A stretch of 64,000 nt of DNA from Kribbella sp. CA-293567 (GCF_027627575.1 NZ_CP114065.1:6820001-6884000), one strand, 5' to 3'. Counted from the first letter of the stretch, positions 35,249 through 44,815 are shown. Numbers and translations: made by a program. Notes: generated from the letters alone by a model not told the origin.

Positions 35249-35557
35249 ATGACCACCGAAGACAGCGCCGAGCACGTGCACGGTTACACCTCGGAGAAGA
35301 CCAGCCACCTGAAGCGGCTGCGCCGGATCGAGGGGCAGGTGCGCGGACTGCAGCGGATGGTCGAGGAGGACAAGTACTGCATCGACATCCTCACCCAGGT
35401 CTCGGCGGCCACGAAGGCGCTGCAGTCCTTCTCCCTCGAACTGCTGGACGAGCACCTGTCGCACTGCGTGGTCGAGGCCGCGCAACGGGGCGGCGCGGAG
35501 GCCGAGGAGAAGGTCCGCGAGGCCTCCGACGCCATCGCTCGTCTGGTCCGCAGCTGA
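35249..35557 (+). CDS. csoR: Copper-sensing repressor CsoR
   Basis: 102 aa all-helical metal-sensing repressor. The Cu(I) ligands fit the CsoR pattern: Cys44 (KYCIDIL), His69 and Cys73 (DEHLSHC), with the same 25- and 4-residue spacings as in the M. tuberculosis protein. Arg-rich helices at the N-terminus (HLKRLRRIEGQVRGLQR) bind DNA. It is the first gene of the copper cassette and has its own operators upstream. AAGAGGAA precedes the ATG. Confidence 0.94.
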   Translation: MTTEDSAEHVHGYTSEKTSHLKRLRRIEGQVRGLQRMVEEDKYCIDILTQVSAATKALQSFSLELLDEHLSHCVVEAAQRGGAEAEEKVREASDAIARLVRS

Positions 35558-35587
35558 GCACCGGAAACCCGAGCTAGGAGCATTGCC

Positions 35588-35806
35588 ATGACCACCACCA
35601 CGTACTCCGTCAACGGCATGACCTGCGGTCACTGCACCGCGGCCGTCACCGAGGAGCTCGGCAAGCTGCCGGGCGTCCAGGAGGTCACCATCGACCTCAA
35701 CAAGGGCGGCACGTCCACCGTGCACGTGACGAGCGAGTCGGCCCTGGACGAGGCCGTCGTCCGCGAAGCCGTCGACGAGGCGGGCTACGAGCTCGCAGGC
35801 GCATGA
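35588..35806 (+). CDS. copZ: Copper chaperone CopZ
   Basis: 72 aa single heavy-metal-associated domain with the metal motif MTCGHC near the N-terminus (residues 11-16) and the ferredoxin-like babab fold pattern. It would carry Cu(I) in the cytosol and hand it to CopA or CsoR. It begins 30 bases after csoR, with TAGGAG upstream. Its stop overlaps the start of the His-rich secreted protein gene as ATGA. Confidence 0.93.
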   Translation: MTTTTYSVNGMTCGHCTAAVTEELGKLPGVQEVTIDLNKGGTSTVHVTSESALDEAVVREAVDEAGYELAGA

Positions 35807-36750
35807 GCCGGGCTGTCGCGGTTCGGCTCGGCGCGTTCGCCGGTGCGGTGGCGCTGGCGTTCGCCGGCGCGTTCGCTCTCGGTTCCGTGGTCGACCCGGT
35901 CGCGGCAGCCGATCCGGCTCCGGCCGCCGGTGAGCACGGAGCCGTGCCGGAGACCGGAACTCACGGCGCGGGCCACAGCGAAACCGACGCCCAGCCGCCG
36001 GGCCTCGCGGTCTCCCAGTCGGGCTACACGTTGCTTCCGAAGAAGACCTTCTTCCAGCCCGGCAAGGCGCAGAAACTGGAGTTCACCGTTCAGGGGCCGG
36101 ACGGGAGGACGCTGACGCAGTACACGCGGACGCATGAGAAGGATCTGCACCTGATCGTCGTCCGGCGGGACCTGTCGGGGTTCCACCACGTGCACCCGAC
36201 CCGGGCCGCCGACGGGACGTGGAGCATCCCGTTCACGTTCACCGCCGGCGGCCAGTGGCGGATGTTCACCGACTTCCAGCCGGCCGCGCTCGGCAAGACG
36301 CTGACGCTGGGCGCCGATCTGAACGTCTCCGGTCTCTACATCCCGGTCCCGCTGAACGAGCCCGCGAGCGTCTACTCCGTCGACGGGTACGACGTGACCC
36401 TGGCCGGTACGCCGGTCGCCGGCCAGGAGTCCGAGCTGACCTTCAGCGTCAGCAAGGCGGGCAAGCCGGTCACCGACCTGCAGCCGTACCTCGGAGCGTC
36501 CGGGCACCTGGTGTCCCTGCGCGGCGGCGACCTTGCCTACCTGCACACCCATCCGCTGAAGGGCATCACCTTCGGCACCACCTTCCCCACCGCGGGGACG
36601 TACAGCCTGTTCCTGGACTTCAAGCACGCCGACAAGGTGCGCACCGCCGAGTTCACCGTGAACGTCGGTACCGACGGGACGGCGATCGTGCCGCCCGCCG
36701 AACTGCCCGGCGAGACACCAGGCCACGAAGAAACCCCGCACGGCCACTGA
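35803..36750 (+). CDS. His-rich extracytoplasmic protein of copper cassette
   Basis: 315 aa, no named family that I can assign with certainty. A signal peptide or anchor (about residues 1-36) precedes a His-rich spacer (44-60) and two beta-rich domains. His-containing motifs recur: DLHLIVVRRDLSGFHHVHP (first domain), YLHTHP (second) and a C-terminal GHEETPHGH tail. Proteins with this pattern commonly sit beside CopA in actinomycetes, and copper binding outside the membrane is the natural inference. Translation is coupled to copZ by an ATGA overlap, and copA follows after 14 bases. Confidence 0.75.
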   Translation: MSRAVAVRLGAFAGAVALAFAGAFALGSVVDPVAAADPAPAAGEHGAVPETGTHGAGHSETDAQPPGLAVSQSGYTLLPKKTFFQPGKAQKLEFTVQGPDGRTLTQYTRTHEKDLHLIVVRRDLSGFHHVHPTRAADGTWSIPFTFTAGGQWRMFTDFQPAALGKTLTLGADLNVSGLYIPVPLNEPASVYSVDGYDVTLAGTPVAGQESELTFSVSKAGKPVTDLQPYLGASGHLVSLRGGDLAYLHTHPLKGITFGTTFPTAGTYSLFLDFKHADKVRTAEFTVNVGTDGTAIVPPAELPGETPGHEETPHGH

Positions 36751-36764
36751 AAGGAGGCCCAGCA

Positions 36765-38996
36765 ATGACCACACCCGACAACTCCGTCGAGCTCCTCATC
36801 GGTGGCATGACGTGCGCCTCCTGCGCCAACCGGGTCGAGAAGAAGCTCAACCGGATGGAAGGCGTCACCGCCACCGTCAACTACTCGACCGAGAAGGCGA
36901 AGGTGACCTTCGGCGAGGGGATCAGCACCGACGACCTGGTCGCCACGGTCGAGGCGACCGGCTACACCGCTTCGTTGCCCACTCCCCCTGTTGCCGACGG
37001 CCCCGAGCCGGTCGACGAACTACGCCCGCTGCGCGAGCGGTTGTTCGCCAGCATCGCGCTCTCCGTACCGGTGATCGCCCTGGGCATGATTCCGGCACTG
37101 CAGTTCGACTTCTGGCAGTGGGCGTCGCTGACACTGGCCGCACCGGTCGTCACCTGGGCCGCCTGGCCGTTCCACAAGGCCGCCTGGACCAACCTGCGGC
37201 ACGGTGCCGCGACGATGGACACGTTGATCTCGGTCGGTGTGATCAGTTCGTTCGTCTGGTCGCTCTACGCGCTGTTCCTCGGTGCGGCCGGTGAGCCCGG
37301 GATGAAGATGCCGTTCACGCTGATCCCGTCGCGCGGCAGCGGAGCCGAGGAGATCTATCTCGAGGTCGCGGCCGGAGTGACGACGTTCATCCTGGCCGGC
37401 CGGTACTTCGAGGCGCGCGCCAAGCGCTCGTCGGGTGCCGCGCTGAGGGCACTGCTCGAACTGGGCGCCAAGGACGTCGCCGTACTCCGTGACGGGGCCG
37501 AGGTCCGGATCCCGGCGGAGCAACTTGCCGTGGGCAACGAGTTCGTGGTGCGCCCGGGCGAGAAGATCGCGACCGACGGGGTGGTCGTCACCGGCTCCAG
37601 CGCGGTCGACGCGTCGATGCTGACCGGCGAGTCGGTGCCGGTCGAGGTCGGCGCGGGTGACGCAGTGGTGGGCGCGACGGTGAACGCCGGTGGGCGGCTC
37701 GTCGTCCGGGCCACTCGGGTCGGGTCGGACACCCAGCTGGCGCAGATGGCACGGCTGGTGGAGGACGCTCAGAACGGGAAGGCCGCCGTCCAGCGGCTGG
37801 CCGACCGGATCTCCGGGGTGTTCGTACCGATCGTGATCGGGCTTTCCCTGGCCACGTTGGGATTCTGGCTCGGAAACGGGTCGCCGACGGAGGTCGCGTT
37901 CATGGCCGCTGTCGCGGTACTGATCATCGCTTGCCCTTGTGCGCTGGGACTGGCGACGCCGACCGCCTTGATGGTCGGGACCGGACGTGGCGCTCAGTTG
38001 GGGATCCTGATCAAGGGTCCTGAGGTGCTGGAGTCCACCCATCGGATCGACACCGTCGTCCTGGACAAGACAGGGACCGTGACGACCGGGCGGATGGCGC
38101 TGGTCGACGTACTGCCGGCCGAAGGCGAGGAGCGAGCCGAGGTACTACGCCTGGCAGGCGCGCTGGAGCACTCGAGTGAGCACCCGATAGCGCAGGCGAT
38201 TGCCCGCGGGGCTGCCGACGAGGTGGGCGCGCTGCCTGCGGTCGAAGGCTTCGCGAACGTGGAAGGCCTCGGCGTACAGGGCATCGTCGATGGACATGCC
38301 GTGCTGGTCGGCCGGACGAAGCTCCTGGCGGAGTGGAGTCAGGAGTTGCCGGCGTCACTGGCCGAGGCGAAGGAGCAAGCGGAGGCCGAGGGCAGTACTG
38401 CGGTCGCGGTCGGCTGGGACGGCAAGGCGCGGGCTGTGCTCGTGGTCGCCGACACCGTCAAACCGAGCTCGGCGGAGGCGATCCGTCAACTGAAGGCACT
38501 CGGGTTGCGGCCGGTCCTGCTCACGGGCGACAACGAAGCGGTCGCCCGGAAGGTGGCTGCCGAGGTCGGGATCGACGAGGTGATCGCCGAGGTACTGCCG
38601 GCCGGCAAGGTGGACGCGGTGAAGAAACTGCAGTCCGAGGGACGCTCGGTCGCGATGGTCGGGGACGGCGTGAACGACGCCGCCGCGCTCGCGCAGGCCG
38701 ACCTGGGACTGTCGATGGGAACCGGCACCGACGTCGCCATCGAGGCGAGCGACCTGACGCTGGTCCGAGGCGATCTCCGGTCGGCCGCCGACGCGATCCG
38801 GCTGTCCAGGACCACCCTCCGCACCATCAAGGGCAACCTGTTCTGGGCCTTCGCCTACAACGTCGCCGGCCTGCCGCTGGCCGCCGCCGGACTGCTGAAC
38901 CCCATGCTGGCAGGAGCCGCGATGGCCTTCAGTTCGGTCTTCGTGGTCACCAACAGCCTGAGACTCAGACGCTTCCAGCCGCTCACCAAAAACTGA
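36765..38996 (+). CDS. copA: Copper-exporting P1B-type ATPase CopA
   Basis: 743 aa. One N-terminal heavy-metal domain (MTCASC, 15-20) is followed by the membrane core with the CPC metal site (ACPCALGLATP), the actuator TGES motif, phosphorylation motif DKTGT, the SEHP nucleotide-domain motif and the hinge GDGVND. CPC with one HMA domain points to Cu(I) export. AAAGGAGG precedes the ATG at 36765. It is the last gene of a csoR-copZ-secreted protein-copA operon. Confidence 0.95.
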   Translation: MTTPDNSVELLIGGMTCASCANRVEKKLNRMEGVTATVNYSTEKAKVTFGEGISTDDLVATVEATGYTASLPTPPVADGPEPVDELRPLRERLFASIALSVPVIALGMIPALQFDFWQWASLTLAAPVVTWAAWPFHKAAWTNLRHGAATMDTLISVGVISSFVWSLYALFLGAAGEPGMKMPFTLIPSRGSGAEEIYLEVAAGVTTFILAGRYFEARAKRSSGAALRALLELGAKDVAVLRDGAEVRIPAEQLAVGNEFVVRPGEKIATDGVVVTGSSAVDASMLTGESVPVEVGAGDAVVGATVNAGGRLVVRATRVGSDTQLAQMARLVEDAQNGKAAVQRLADRISGVFVPIVIGLSLATLGFWLGNGSPTEVAFMAAVAVLIIACPCALGLATPTALMVGTGRGAQLGILIKGPEVLESTHRIDTVVLDKTGTVTTGRMALVDVLPAEGEERAEVLRLAGALEHSSEHPIAQAIARGAADEVGALPAVEGFANVEGLGVQGIVDGHAVLVGRTKLLAEWSQELPASLAEAKEQAEAEGSTAVAVGWDGKARAVLVVADTVKPSSAEAIRQLKALGLRPVLLTGDNEAVARKVAAEVGIDEVIAEVLPAGKVDAVKKLQSEGRSVAMVGDGVNDAAALAQADLGLSMGTGTDVAIEASDLTLVRGDLRSAADAIRLSRTTLRTIKGNLFWAFAYNVAGLPLAAAGLLNPMLAGAAMAFSSVFVVTNSLRLRRFQPLTKN

Positions 38997-39000
38997 GAGC

Positions 39001-39740
39001 AGTAGCGATGTAGTCCCTCGTGACTCGACGCCGACCACCCATATCCTCAAACCGTCGATGCCGAACTACCAGGGCCATCATCTCAACGAGCACCTCTGTC
39101 TCAGAGCAGCGCAACTCTGCGGGCTACCTGCGGCCGTCACGGAACTGCTCGCCTGCGACAGGTACGAAGTACTCATCTCGCACAGGTACGACCGGATCAA
39201 AGGCCCTGACGGTCGATGGCGTCGGCTACACCAGGAGGACTTCTGCCAGGCGCTCTCGATCTCACCGAGTAAGAAGTACCAGTCCGACGGCGGACCAGGG
39301 CCCGACCAGCTCGGCGATCTGCTGTCCAGCCGCAGCCTCGCTGCACACCGTCGCGACAACCTGCGAACCCTGTTCGACTATCTGGTTTTCAACGTCGCGA
39401 TCGCTGCGACCGACGCGCATGCGAAGAACTTCTCGCTCTTGCTGAGTTCCCGAAGTGTCCGACTCGCTCCTTTGTACGACGTGGGAGATGGCCGGCGTTT
39501 CCGAGCAGGATTGGATCGCCGTGGGGAGACGGCTTGGGTCTGACGAGCGACGAATCCGTACTGCGGGTTCGATCGATCCGTTCCAAGGTCCCCACGGCCT
39601 TCCACCAAGCAGCGACCGAATCCGCTGTTCCGGCCCCGCTGAAGAGCCGGGCTGGTTGGATCGCTGAGCTGGTCGCAGCGCAGATAGCAGGACGCCGCGA
39701 CCGCTGGGGACAACTCGACGTCCCTTCGCCTGACCACTGA
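39001..39740 (+). pseudogene. Decayed hipA-like toxin kinase fragment
   Basis: HipA-like sequence spread over three frames. Frame one (about 39022-39540) carries THILKPS, NEHLCLRAA, HRYDRI, LHQEDFCQALSISPSKKYQ and NVAIAATDAHAKNFSLLL up to LAPLYDV. Frame two (about 39488-39540) carries VSEQDWIAVGRRLG. Frame three (39534-39740) carries a C-terminal PTAFHQAATE and AAQIAGRRDRWG end. The N-terminal lobe is missing, about forty residues after LYDV look deleted, and two frameshifts break the rest. No hipB antitoxin is next to it. The catalytic Asp region (TDAHAKN) survives but the protein cannot be made whole. Confidence 0.8.
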
Positions 39741-39759
39741 TCAGTCGCAGAAAGACCGA

Positions 39760-39799
39760 CCCGCTGGAGCCCTGGTCTGCGGCCCAGGGCTCCAGCGGG
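39760..39799 (-). terminator. Hairpin terminator of sugar operon
   Basis: A perfect 16-bp stem (39760-39775 with 39784-39799) and an 8-base loop follow the GH13 gene on the minus strand and run into TCTTTCT. It closes the transporter and glucosidase transcript. Confidence 0.78.
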
Positions 39800-39814
39800 G
39801 TCGGGGAGGGGTGG

Positions 39815-41371
39815 TCAGCGGAGCCAGGCTGTCGTGTCGGTGGGGAGTTTGCCTTCTTCCAGGGGGGCACTGGTGAGGAGGACCTCTGTGTGGGGTGGGA
39901 GGTTCATCGCGCCTGCTGTCAGGTTGGTGATGCAGGTGAGGGATTCCCGGGTGAAGGCCAGGACGCCTTCGGCCGAGTCCATCCAGGTGAGGGTGCCGTC
40001 GCCGAGGTGGGTGCGGCGGAGCTTGAGGCCGTCGCGGTAGAGGGCGAGCATGGAGTTCTGGTCGGCCTGCTGGGACTCGACGGTGAGGTTCTTCCAGTCG
40101 GCGGGTTGCGGGAGCCACGGCGTACCGGCGCCGAAGCCGAAGGGAGGCTCTTTGCCGGACCACGGGATGGGGACACGGCAGCCGTCGCGGCCCCGGTCGG
40201 TGCCGCCGGAGCGGACCCACAGCGGGTCCTGCAGGAGGTGGTCGGGGAGGTCTTCCACCTCCGGCAGGCCCAGTTCCTCACCCTGGTAGACGTAGAGCCC
40301 GCCGGGGAGAGCCATTGCGAGCAGGGCCGCGGCGCGGGCCCGGCGTTCGCCCAGGACGGGATCGGTCTGCATCCCGTGCTTGCGGTCCTGGTGCGAGAAC
40401 GACGTGTCCGGCCGCCCGTACTTCGTCACCGGGCGGGTGACGTCGTGGTTCGAGAGCACCCAGGTGGGTGGTGCTCCGATCGGGACGTGCGTGGTCAGCG
40501 TCAGGTCGATCGAGGCCCGCAGTTCGGCCGCGTCCCACGAGCGGGACAGGAAGTCGAAGTTGAACGCGGTCTGCATCTCGTCGGGGCGCAGGTACAGCGC
40601 GAACCGCTCCTGGTCCGGCATCCACATCTCGCCGACCAGGAAGCGCCCCTCGTACTCGTCGGTGATCCGCCGCCAGCCGCGGTACACCTCGTGCACGTCG
40701 TCGTGGTCGGTGTACGACTCCTCGACACAGTCCAGGTCCTTGAACAGCACCGCGGCGCTGTCGATCCGGATCCCGTCCACGCCACGGTCCAGCCAGAACC
40801 GCAGGATGGCGTGGAACTCCTCCACCACCTCGGGGTTGCGCCAGTTAAAGTCGGGCTGCTCGGGGGCGAACAGGTGCAGGTACCACTGGCCGTCGGCGAC
40901 CTGGGTCCAGGCCGGCCCGTTGAAGATCGACTGCCAGTCGTTCGGCGGCAGGCCGCCTTCGCGGCCGTCGCAGAACAGGAACCGCTCCCGCTCGGCCGAC
41001 CCCGGCCCGGCCGCCAGTGCCTGGACGAACCAGTCCTGCTGGTCCGAGCCGTGGTTGGGCACGATGTCGATGATGGTGCGGATGCCCAGCGCGTGCGCCT
41101 CTTCGATATAGGCCTCCGCCTCCGCCAGATCGCCGAAGCTCGGGTCGATCGCGCGGTAGTCGGCCACGTCGTAGCCACCGTCGGCCATCGGCGACGGGTA
41201 CCACGGGTTCAGCCAGATCGCGTCCACGCCGAGCTCGGCCAGGTACGGCAGCCTGGCCCGCAGCCCGGCGAGGTCGCCGATCCCGTCACCGTTGCCGTCG
41301 GCAAAGCTGCGCAGGTAGACCTGGTAGATCGCCGCGCCGCGCCACCATGTGTCAGTCCCGGTGTCCGCCAT
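39815..41371 (-). CDS. GH13 alpha-glucosidase
   Basis: 518 aa, cytoplasmic. The GH13 catalytic triad is visible: nucleophile Asp204 (GIRIDSA), acid/base Glu248 (VGEMW) and transition-state Asp310 (SNHDV), with region I DIVPNH (102-107). The form is that of oligo-1,6- or alpha-1,4-glucosidases that act on imported maltose-type or isomalto sugars. It is the last gene of an operon with two sugar permeases and a binding protein. The ATG at 41369-41371 follows CTAAGGAGAAGC. The sugar is inferred to be an alpha-glucoside. Confidence 0.93.
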   Translation of the reverse strand: MADTGTDTWWRGAAIYQVYLRSFADGNGDGIGDLAGLRARLPYLAELGVDAIWLNPWYPSPMADGGYDVADYRAIDPSFGDLAEAEAYIEEAHALGIRTIIDIVPNHGSDQQDWFVQALAAGPGSAERERFLFCDGREGGLPPNDWQSIFNGPAWTQVADGQWYLHLFAPEQPDFNWRNPEVVEEFHAILRFWLDRGVDGIRIDSAAVLFKDLDCVEESYTDHDDVHEVYRGWRRITDEYEGRFLVGEMWMPDQERFALYLRPDEMQTAFNFDFLSRSWDAAELRASIDLTLTTHVPIGAPPTWVLSNHDVTRPVTKYGRPDTSFSHQDRKHGMQTDPVLGERRARAAALLAMALPGGLYVYQGEELGLPEVEDLPDHLLQDPLWVRSGGTDRGRDGCRVPIPWSGKEPPFGFGAGTPWLPQPADWKNLTVESQQADQNSMLALYRDGLKLRRTHLGDGTLTWMDSAEGVLAFTRESLTCITNLTAGAMNLPPHTEVLLTSAPLEEGKLPTDTTAWLR

Positions 41372-41396
41372 TGCTTCTCCTTAGGGGGTTGGGGAA

Positions 41397-42371
41397 TCAG
41401 CCTTTGAGGCTGCCGGCGGTGAGACCCGCCATGATGCTGCGCTGGAACACGAAGAAGACCAGGATGGTCGGCAGGGAGGCGATCACCAGCGAGGCGATCA
41501 GCACGTTCTGCGGCATCTGCGCGGACAACGACGCGATCCCGACGCTGATCGACATCTTGTCGGTCTCCGGCAGCACCAGCAGCGGCCAGACGAAGTCCTT
41601 CCAGACCGTCACCACCGACAGGATCGAGACCACCCCGAGGATCGGCCGCGACACCGGCAGCACGATCGACCAGAGGATCCGCATCGGCGAGGCGCCGTCG
41701 ATCTCGGCCGCCTCCAGCAGCTCGCGCGGGATCGAGTCGAAGAACCGCTTGAGCAGGAAGATGAAGAACCCGTTCGCTGCCGCCGGCAACCAGATCGCCC
41801 ACGGGGTGTTCAGCAGGTTGAACCCGAACAGCGGCACGTCCTTGGCCACCAGGTACGTCGGCAGCAGCAGCACCATCGGCGGTATCATCAAGGTGGCCAG
41901 CATCAGCGCCAGGATCACCTTGCCGAAGTACGGCCGCAGTTTGGACAGCGCGTACGCCGCGGTGACGTCGACCGCCAGGGTGAGCAGCCAGGCGCCACCG
42001 GCGTACACGATGGTGTTCTTCAGGAAGACGCCGAGCTGCAGCTGGTTCCAGGCGTCGGCGTAGACCCCGAAGTCGAAGGTCTTCGGGAAGAAGCTCGGCG
42101 GGATCTGGGCGATCTCCTCCGGCGACTTCAGCGCGCCGGTCACCATCCAGTACAGCGGGAAGACGAAGGCCAGCGTGAAGCCGGTCACCACCACGACCAG
42201 CACGGTCCAGTAGGTCAGCTTGCCGTGCCAGGACTGCAGTGCCAGCGGCGACACCAGGCTCCTGGTCTCGTAGCCGCGGCCCTTGTCCTTCTTCCTCTTC
42301 CGGGTACGCCGGGTCGCCGGCGCCGGAGTGGTTGCCTCCAGCACCTGTCGTGGTTGCAGAGTCGTTGTCAT
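41397..42371 (-). CDS. Carbohydrate ABC permease (MalG type)
   Basis: 324 aa. A polar basic N-terminus (residues 1-45) precedes six hydrophobic helices. The ATPase-contact EAA loop is seen as EAAEIDGASPMRILWSIVLP. It forms the membrane channel with the permease encoded upstream. The start overlaps the stop of the upstream permease gene as ATGA. No ATPase gene is in the operon. Confidence 0.92.
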   Translation of the reverse strand: MTTTLQPRQVLEATTPAPATRRTRKRKKDKGRGYETRSLVSPLALQSWHGKLTYWTVLVVVVTGFTLAFVFPLYWMVTGALKSPEEIAQIPPSFFPKTFDFGVYADAWNQLQLGVFLKNTIVYAGGAWLLTLAVDVTAAYALSKLRPYFGKVILALMLATLMIPPMVLLLPTYLVAKDVPLFGFNLLNTPWAIWLPAAANGFFIFLLKRFFDSIPRELLEAAEIDGASPMRILWSIVLPVSRPILGVVSILSVVTVWKDFVWPLLVLPETDKMSISVGIASLSAQMPQNVLIASLVIASLPTILVFFVFQRSIMAGLTAGSLKG

Positions 42372-43297
42372 CGGCCACCTTCGTTGTCTCGCGAGACGCG
42401 CAGGTAGATCGCGGAGAAGACCATCAGGACGACCATCAACATCAGCCCGAGCGCGCCACCGCCGCCGAAGTCGCCGAAGTTGAAGGCGTACTGGTACATC
42501 AGGTAGGCCACCGTCACGGTCGCGTTCTCGGGGCCGCCACCGGTCAGCAGGTAGGGCTCGATGAAGACCTGCATGGTCGCCACCACCTGCAGCAGCAGCA
42601 TCACCAGCAGGATCAGCTTGGTCTGCGGGATGGTCACGTGCCAGACGCGCTTGAACAGGCCGGCGCCGTCCAGTTCGGCCGACTCGTAGAGCTCACCGGG
42701 GATGCTCTGCAACGCGGCCAGGTAGATCAGGGTGCCGGTGCCGAGGTTCATCCAGGTGGAGACCAGGACGAGCGAGACGAGCGCGGTACTGGAGGAGTCC
42801 AGCCAGGCCAGCGGTGGCAGGCCGAACACGGCGAGGACCTGGTTGAACAGGCCGGCGCCCGGATCGTAGAACCACTTGAACAGCAGGACGCCGACGGCCG
42901 GCGGCAGCATCACCGGGAGGTACACGACGAAGCGCAGGTAGCCGCGCGCGTGCCGCAGTTCGTTCAGCACCACCGCGAGGACGAACGGGACCGCGTAGCC
43001 GATCACCAGCGACAGACCGGTGAAGGCCGCGGTGTTCAGCCAGGCCGACCGGAACGCCGGGTCCTCGATCACGGTCCGGAAGTTGTCGAAGCCGACCCAC
43101 TTGGCCGGGTCGACGAAGTTGTTCTCCTGGAAGCTGAGGAAGACCTCGCGCACCATCGGGTACCAGGAGAAGAAGGCGAAACAGATCAGTGCCCCGCAGA
43201 GGAACCCGTACGCCGTGAGGTTCCTGCCGACCGCGCGGCGCGCCGCTCCCTGGGGAAGGGAACGGCGCACCGGCGGTTTCGCGGTCAGAACCGCCAT
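42368..43297 (-). CDS. Carbohydrate ABC permease (MalF type)
   Basis: 309 aa with six hydrophobic helices and an EAA-like loop (ESAELDGAGLFKRVWHVTIP). It would pair with the MalG-type permease. Its ATG overlaps the stop of the binding-protein gene (TGATG), so the three transporter genes are translationally linked. Confidence 0.92.
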   Translation of the reverse strand: MAVLTAKPPVRRSLPQGAARRAVGRNLTAYGFLCGALICFAFFSWYPMVREVFLSFQENNFVDPAKWVGFDNFRTVIEDPAFRSAWLNTAAFTGLSLVIGYAVPFVLAVVLNELRHARGYLRFVVYLPVMLPPAVGVLLFKWFYDPGAGLFNQVLAVFGLPPLAWLDSSSTALVSLVLVSTWMNLGTGTLIYLAALQSIPGELYESAELDGAGLFKRVWHVTIPQTKLILLVMLLLQVVATMQVFIEPYLLTGGGPENATVTVAYLMYQYAFNFGDFGGGGALGLMLMVVLMVFSAIYLRVSRDNEGGR

Positions 43298-44679
43298 CAG
43301 GTGTTCTTGGCGAGGATCTTGTTGGCCTTGCCCTCGGCGTCCGAGAGCAGCTTGTCGATGTCAGCGTCCTTCCGGGTCAGCACGGCGGACATCGCCACGT
43401 CGAGTACGGCGTACAGCTCCTGCGCCTTCGGCGGCTCGAGCTTGTTGGTGATACTGGCCTGCGCGTCGACGTACGGGGTGAAGTGGTCGACCGGCACCGT
43501 CGCGAACTGCTTGCGCAGAGCAACGATCTCCTTGCCGGGGGCCGAGTTGCCGTACAGGTCCGGGATCGGCAGGCCGACCGGGCGGCCCTGGCTCTTGGCG
43601 CGCTCGTAGTCGAACTGCCCCTTGCCAGGCGTCAGCTCGTGGAACTCCAGCCAGGCCAGGCCGGCCTTGATCTTCTCCGGCGTCGCCTTCGGGTTGAACA
43701 TGTAGCCGTCGCCACCGCTGAGCGAGGACTTGCCGTCGGACTCCGGTACGGCGGTCACGCCGTAGTCCTCGAACTTGCCCTGGAAGTCGTTGTTGACCGA
43801 CTGGACCACGTCCGGCGCACCGATCATCATGCCGAGCTTGCCCGAGCCCATCATCCGCATCAGGTCTTCCCACTGCAGCAGTTGCTTGGTGCCCATGCTG
43901 TTGTCGTCCCAGCGCATCTTCTTCAGGTTCTCCAGCACGGCCTTGCCCTCGGCGCTGTTGAACGCCGCGGACTTGCCGTCGTCGGCCACCATCGAGCCGC
44001 CCCGGGCGTACAGCGAGGCGGCGAAGTGCCAACCGCCGGTGTTGCCCGCGCTGTACTCACCAAAGCCTGTGTAGCCCGCGCCGAGACCGGCGATCTTCTT
44101 GGCCGCCTCCTGGACCTCGGTCCAGGTCTTGGGCGGCGAGTCCGGGTTGAGCCCGGCCTGGGTGAACAGCTTGCGGTTGTAGACCAGGCCCATGTTGTAG
44201 TTGTTCCGCGGCAGGCCGTAGGTCTTGTCCTCGGACTTGAAGACGCCCTGGACGTCGGGACGGATGTCCTTGAGTGCCTTCACCTCACCGAGGTACGGGG
44301 TGATGTCGGCGGCCTGCTTGGCCTTGATGATCTTCTGGACGTCGGTGTAGTAGACGTAGAAGACGTCCTCCTGGGTGCCACCGGCCAGCTTCGCCTGGAA
44401 GGTGTCGGGGTTGATACAGGGGAACGCGTCCTTGCTCTGGATCGTGATGTTCGGGTGCAGCTTCTGGAACTCCGCGATGTCCTCGTCCCAGCCGGCCCGT
44501 TCCTTCGGGTTGCTCTTCGGCGGCTGACATCCCACGGTGATCGTGACCGGGGCGTTCGCGTCGCCCGAGCTCTGCGCGGCCGGCTTGTCGTCGTCCCCGG
44601 ATCCACAGGACGCGGCCGCCAGGCCGAGCCCTGCCACGAGCAACAGGCTGAGCGCCTTGCGGTGGCTCGTTGTCCTCAT
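43297..44679 (-). CDS. Sugar-binding lipoprotein of ABC importer
   Basis: 460 aa family 1 extracellular solute-binding protein. The lipoprotein signal ends LAAASC with Cys25 as the lipidated residue. The mature protein (TVGCQPPKSNP onward) has the two-lobe sugar-binding fold pattern (FQAKLAGGTQEDVFYV, GLPRNNYNMGLVYNRKLF). ATG at 44677-44679, with AAGGG upstream; the frame further up is untranslated leader. It is the first gene of the operon. The substrate is probably an alpha-glucoside, judged from the GH13 gene. A palindrome upstream is a candidate control site. Confidence 0.92.
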   Translation of the reverse strand: MRTTSHRKALSLLLVAGLGLAAASCGSGDDDKPAAQSSGDANAPVTITVGCQPPKSNPKERAGWDEDIAEFQKLHPNITIQSKDAFPCINPDTFQAKLAGGTQEDVFYVYYTDVQKIIKAKQAADITPYLGEVKALKDIRPDVQGVFKSEDKTYGLPRNNYNMGLVYNRKLFTQAGLNPDSPPKTWTEVQEAAKKIAGLGAGYTGFGEYSAGNTGGWHFAASLYARGGSMVADDGKSAAFNSAEGKAVLENLKKMRWDDNSMGTKQLLQWEDLMRMMGSGKLGMMIGAPDVVQSVNNDFQGKFEDYGVTAVPESDGKSSLSGGDGYMFNPKATPEKIKAGLAWLEFHELTPGKGQFDYERAKSQGRPVGLPIPDLYGNSAPGKEIVALRKQFATVPVDHFTPYVDAQASITNKLEPPKAQELYAVLDVAMSAVLTRKDADIDKLLSDAEGKANKILAKNT

Positions 44680-44791
44680 CGATGTGCCCTTCTGCTGGCG
44701 AGGGCGCTTTCCGTCCCGCCCCTCGGATGTGGTCCGTACCGTAGGCAACCCGACCGGATGTGCGCAATACTTCGATCTCAAGTTGCAAAAA

Positions 44792-44806
44792 CGTGACTAC
44801 GTCACG
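44792..44806. promoter_or_regulatory. 6-3-6 palindrome upstream of sugar operon
   Basis: CGTGAC-TAC-GTCACG lies about 115 bases upstream of the binding-protein gene. A TTGCAA half-site (44783-44788 on the reverse strand) close by resembles part of the LacI sites at 28300 and 45901. Which protein binds is not clear. Confidence 0.4.
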
Positions 44807-44815
44807 GAACAACAC

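Noticed and set aside
39058..39543. Functional HipA toxin
   Set aside because: N-terminal lobe missing, frame broken twice and no antitoxin gene; treated as a pseudogene.
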